DNA of 7,211 bases from an uncultured Eubacteriales bacterium (GTDB lineage Bacteria > Bacillota > Clostridia > Oscillospirales > Oscillospiraceae): assembly GCA_900548795.1 (NCBI GenBank), contig URLT01000084.1, positions 1 through 7,211 of the forward strand, given 5' to 3'. Position 1 is the first letter of the stretch; each line of letters begins with the position of its first letter. Below are positions 6,645 through 7,211 of the stretch, in pieces. The notes under the pieces were generated by a model. The model made no database searches and was not told the origin of the DNA. It worked only from the letters and a program-made list of their open reading frames with translations. Both the position numbers and the translations under genes were made by a program.

Positions 6645-6795
6645 CTAGAAAAAACGGCAGGCATCGGGAGAGCACGGAAGCTCCCGATGCCTGCCGCGGC
6701 CTGTGTGGGGAAGTGCGGATATGTTTTTTGAAGCTGCGCGGCTCGATAAATAGCTCCGCCGCTCAGCCGAAGACGATCAATTTCGAGGTTTTCTT
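6562..6795 (+). repeat. Direct repeat, second copy (234 bp, period 317 bp)
   Basis: Identical to 6245-6478 as far as I can read. It includes the right half of MITE copy 3 and the same hairpin-bearing non-coding segment. The identity ends at 6795, after which unique sequence begins with CATGCAGATGCCC. No MITE follows this second copy, so the array is MITE, segment, MITE, segment, unique sequence. Confidence 0.85.
6649..6696 (-). terminator. Leftward terminator-like hairpin, copy B
   Basis: Exact duplicate of the hairpin at 6332-6379: a 16-bp stem at 6655-6670 and 6681-6696, with the A-run 6649-6654 giving six U residues on a leftward transcript. It belongs to the second unit of the direct repeat. 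Confidence 0.65.
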
Positions 6796-7048
6796 CATGC
6801 AGATGCCCGTGCTGACAGAGTGTCCGCATGGGCATCTGGACTTTGCGCTTGCCTGCGTTTGCTACATAGCGCAAGGCTGCGATATTAATGAGAACCGGAA
6901 CAAGAAGCACGACGAATAAAAATACAGCTTGCTACCCTTGATGAAGACGGCCGGCAATCAAGGCGTTTGGGCAGATTGTTGTAACGTGAGTAATGGAAGC
7001 GCTGGGGGAGCTATATGTGAGATTTTCTAATGAGACCGTGAGATGCGC
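6796..7048. other. Non-coding or unrecognised stretch with a 39-bp imperfect palindrome
   Basis: CAGATGCCCGTGCTGACA (6800-6817) and TGTCCGCATGGGCATCTG (6821-6838) are inverted copies with two differences, one of them a G-U pair, separated by GAG. A second inverted repeat, TTGCGCT (6843-6849) with AGCGCAA (6868-6874), follows. Neither is followed by a U-tract. A 40-codon plus-strand frame (6797-6919, Cys at 9, 20, 22 and 28) starts at an ATG 8 bases after a weak GAGG. It matches nothing I recognise and overlaps the palindrome, so I do not call it a gene. Bases 6920-7048 show nothing convincing beyond a 7-bp inverted repeat, CCTTGAT with ATCAAGG. Confidence 0.5.
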
Positions 7049-7077
7049 TTGCTTCTCGGTAGATTGTTTGCTATAAT
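7049..7077 (+). promoter_or_regulatory. Sigma-A type promoter of the HTH regulator gene
   Basis: TTGCTT (7049-7054), a 17-base spacer and a perfect TATAAT (7072-7077) lie upstream of the regulator, with transcription expected near 7084 and a leader of about 35 bases. Small regulators of this type are often autoregulated, but no clear operator palindrome is visible here. Confidence 0.65.
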
Positions 7078-7118
7078 ATAATAAACCAAGCTTGTGTTAT
7101 GAAACAGGAGGCGATACC

Positions 7119-7211
7119 GTGTCTATATGTTATAATAATCTTTGGAAGCTGCTTATTGACCGCGATATGAACAAAACCAATCTAAAAACTGCGGCGGGTA
7201 TCAGCTTCAAT
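7119..7211 (+). CDS. Cro/C1-type helix-turn-helix transcriptional regulator, N-terminal part
   Basis: The frame starts at GTG 7119, 7 bases after a perfect AGGAGG (7106-7111), and runs off the window end with 31 residues visible. The peptide contains YNNLWKLLIDRDMNKTNL followed by KTAAGISFN. This closely resembles the start of the small (about 65-75 residue) clostridial XRE/COG3655-type regulators, whose consensus reads YNKLWKLLIDK-M-K-DL--AGIS. The visible part covers the first helix and the start of the helix-turn-helix, which would bind operator DNA. Codon use is noticeably richer in A and T (ATA, TGT, TAT, AAT, CTA) than in dnaX or thrC, suggesting a horizontally acquired or accessory segment. 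Target genes and total length cannot be seen. Confidence 0.75.
   Translation, partial: MSICYNNLWKLLIDRDMNKTNLKTAAGISFN

Noticed and set aside
6169..6795. Possible CRISPR array, because repeated units appear at regular distance
   Set aside because: There are only two units of 317 bp with identical rather than variable intervening sequence, and no cas genes; this is a tandem duplication carrying a MITE.
6590..6919. Overlapping frames on both strands spanning the repeat array (6590-6910 minus, 6623-6919 plus)
   Set aside because: Both read through the MITE end and the hairpin, have no recognisable domain and no convincing ribosome binding site. The plus frame from 6797 is mentioned only as a low-probability short peptide.

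Overview
The window looks like chromosome from a GC-rich member of the Clostridia, most likely Oscillospiraceae or a relative. The grounds are strongly GC-biased third codon positions, perfect AAGGAG/GGAGG ribosome binding sites, sigma-A type promoters with 17-base spacers, and the gene types present. The genus assignment is inference; no rRNA or taxonomic marker was compared.

Layout, left to right. (1) Positions 1-1783 hold two co-directional PLP-dependent (fold type II) enzymes. The first is the C-terminal part of a cysteine-synthase-like protein cut by the window edge. The second is a complete zinc-ribbon threonine synthase, thrC. A GC-rich hairpin lies between them. (2) Positions 1784-2420 hold a decayed repeat end, a good promoter and a dCMP-deaminase-family gene. 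(3) Positions 2421-2670 hold a complete 159-bp MITE-like repeat and then a strong bidirectional terminator shared with the convergent gene. (4) Positions 2671-4380 (minus strand) hold an M3-family oligoendopeptidase. (5) Positions 4381-4514 form a compact divergent promoter region. (6) Positions 4515-6161 hold dnaX, the clamp-loader tau subunit. (7) Positions 6162-7118 are a 957-bp stretch without a convincing gene. It contains two more copies of the 159-bp repeat, a 317-bp-period tandem duplication carrying two identical terminator-like hairpins, and a 39-bp imperfect palindrome. (8) From 7119 to the window end is the start of a small Cro/C1-type helix-turn-helix regulator with its own promoter and a more AT-rich composition.

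The protein-coding genes are ordinary amino-acid metabolism, nucleotide metabolism, peptide turnover and replication genes. The most notable content is the repeat family. It comprises three full-length 159-bp copies in the same orientation plus one remnant. Each full copy has about 19-bp terminal inverted repeats and an internal 12-bp inverted repeat, and one copy has a perfect CTAG target duplication, as expected for a non-autonomous IS5-like element. Two of the copies begin only 7-8 bases after a stop codon. No CRISPR array, tRNA, rRNA or transposase gene was recognised. I found no convincing evidence for a new defence or metabolic system; the findings concern repeat biology and genome rearrangement downstream of dnaX.
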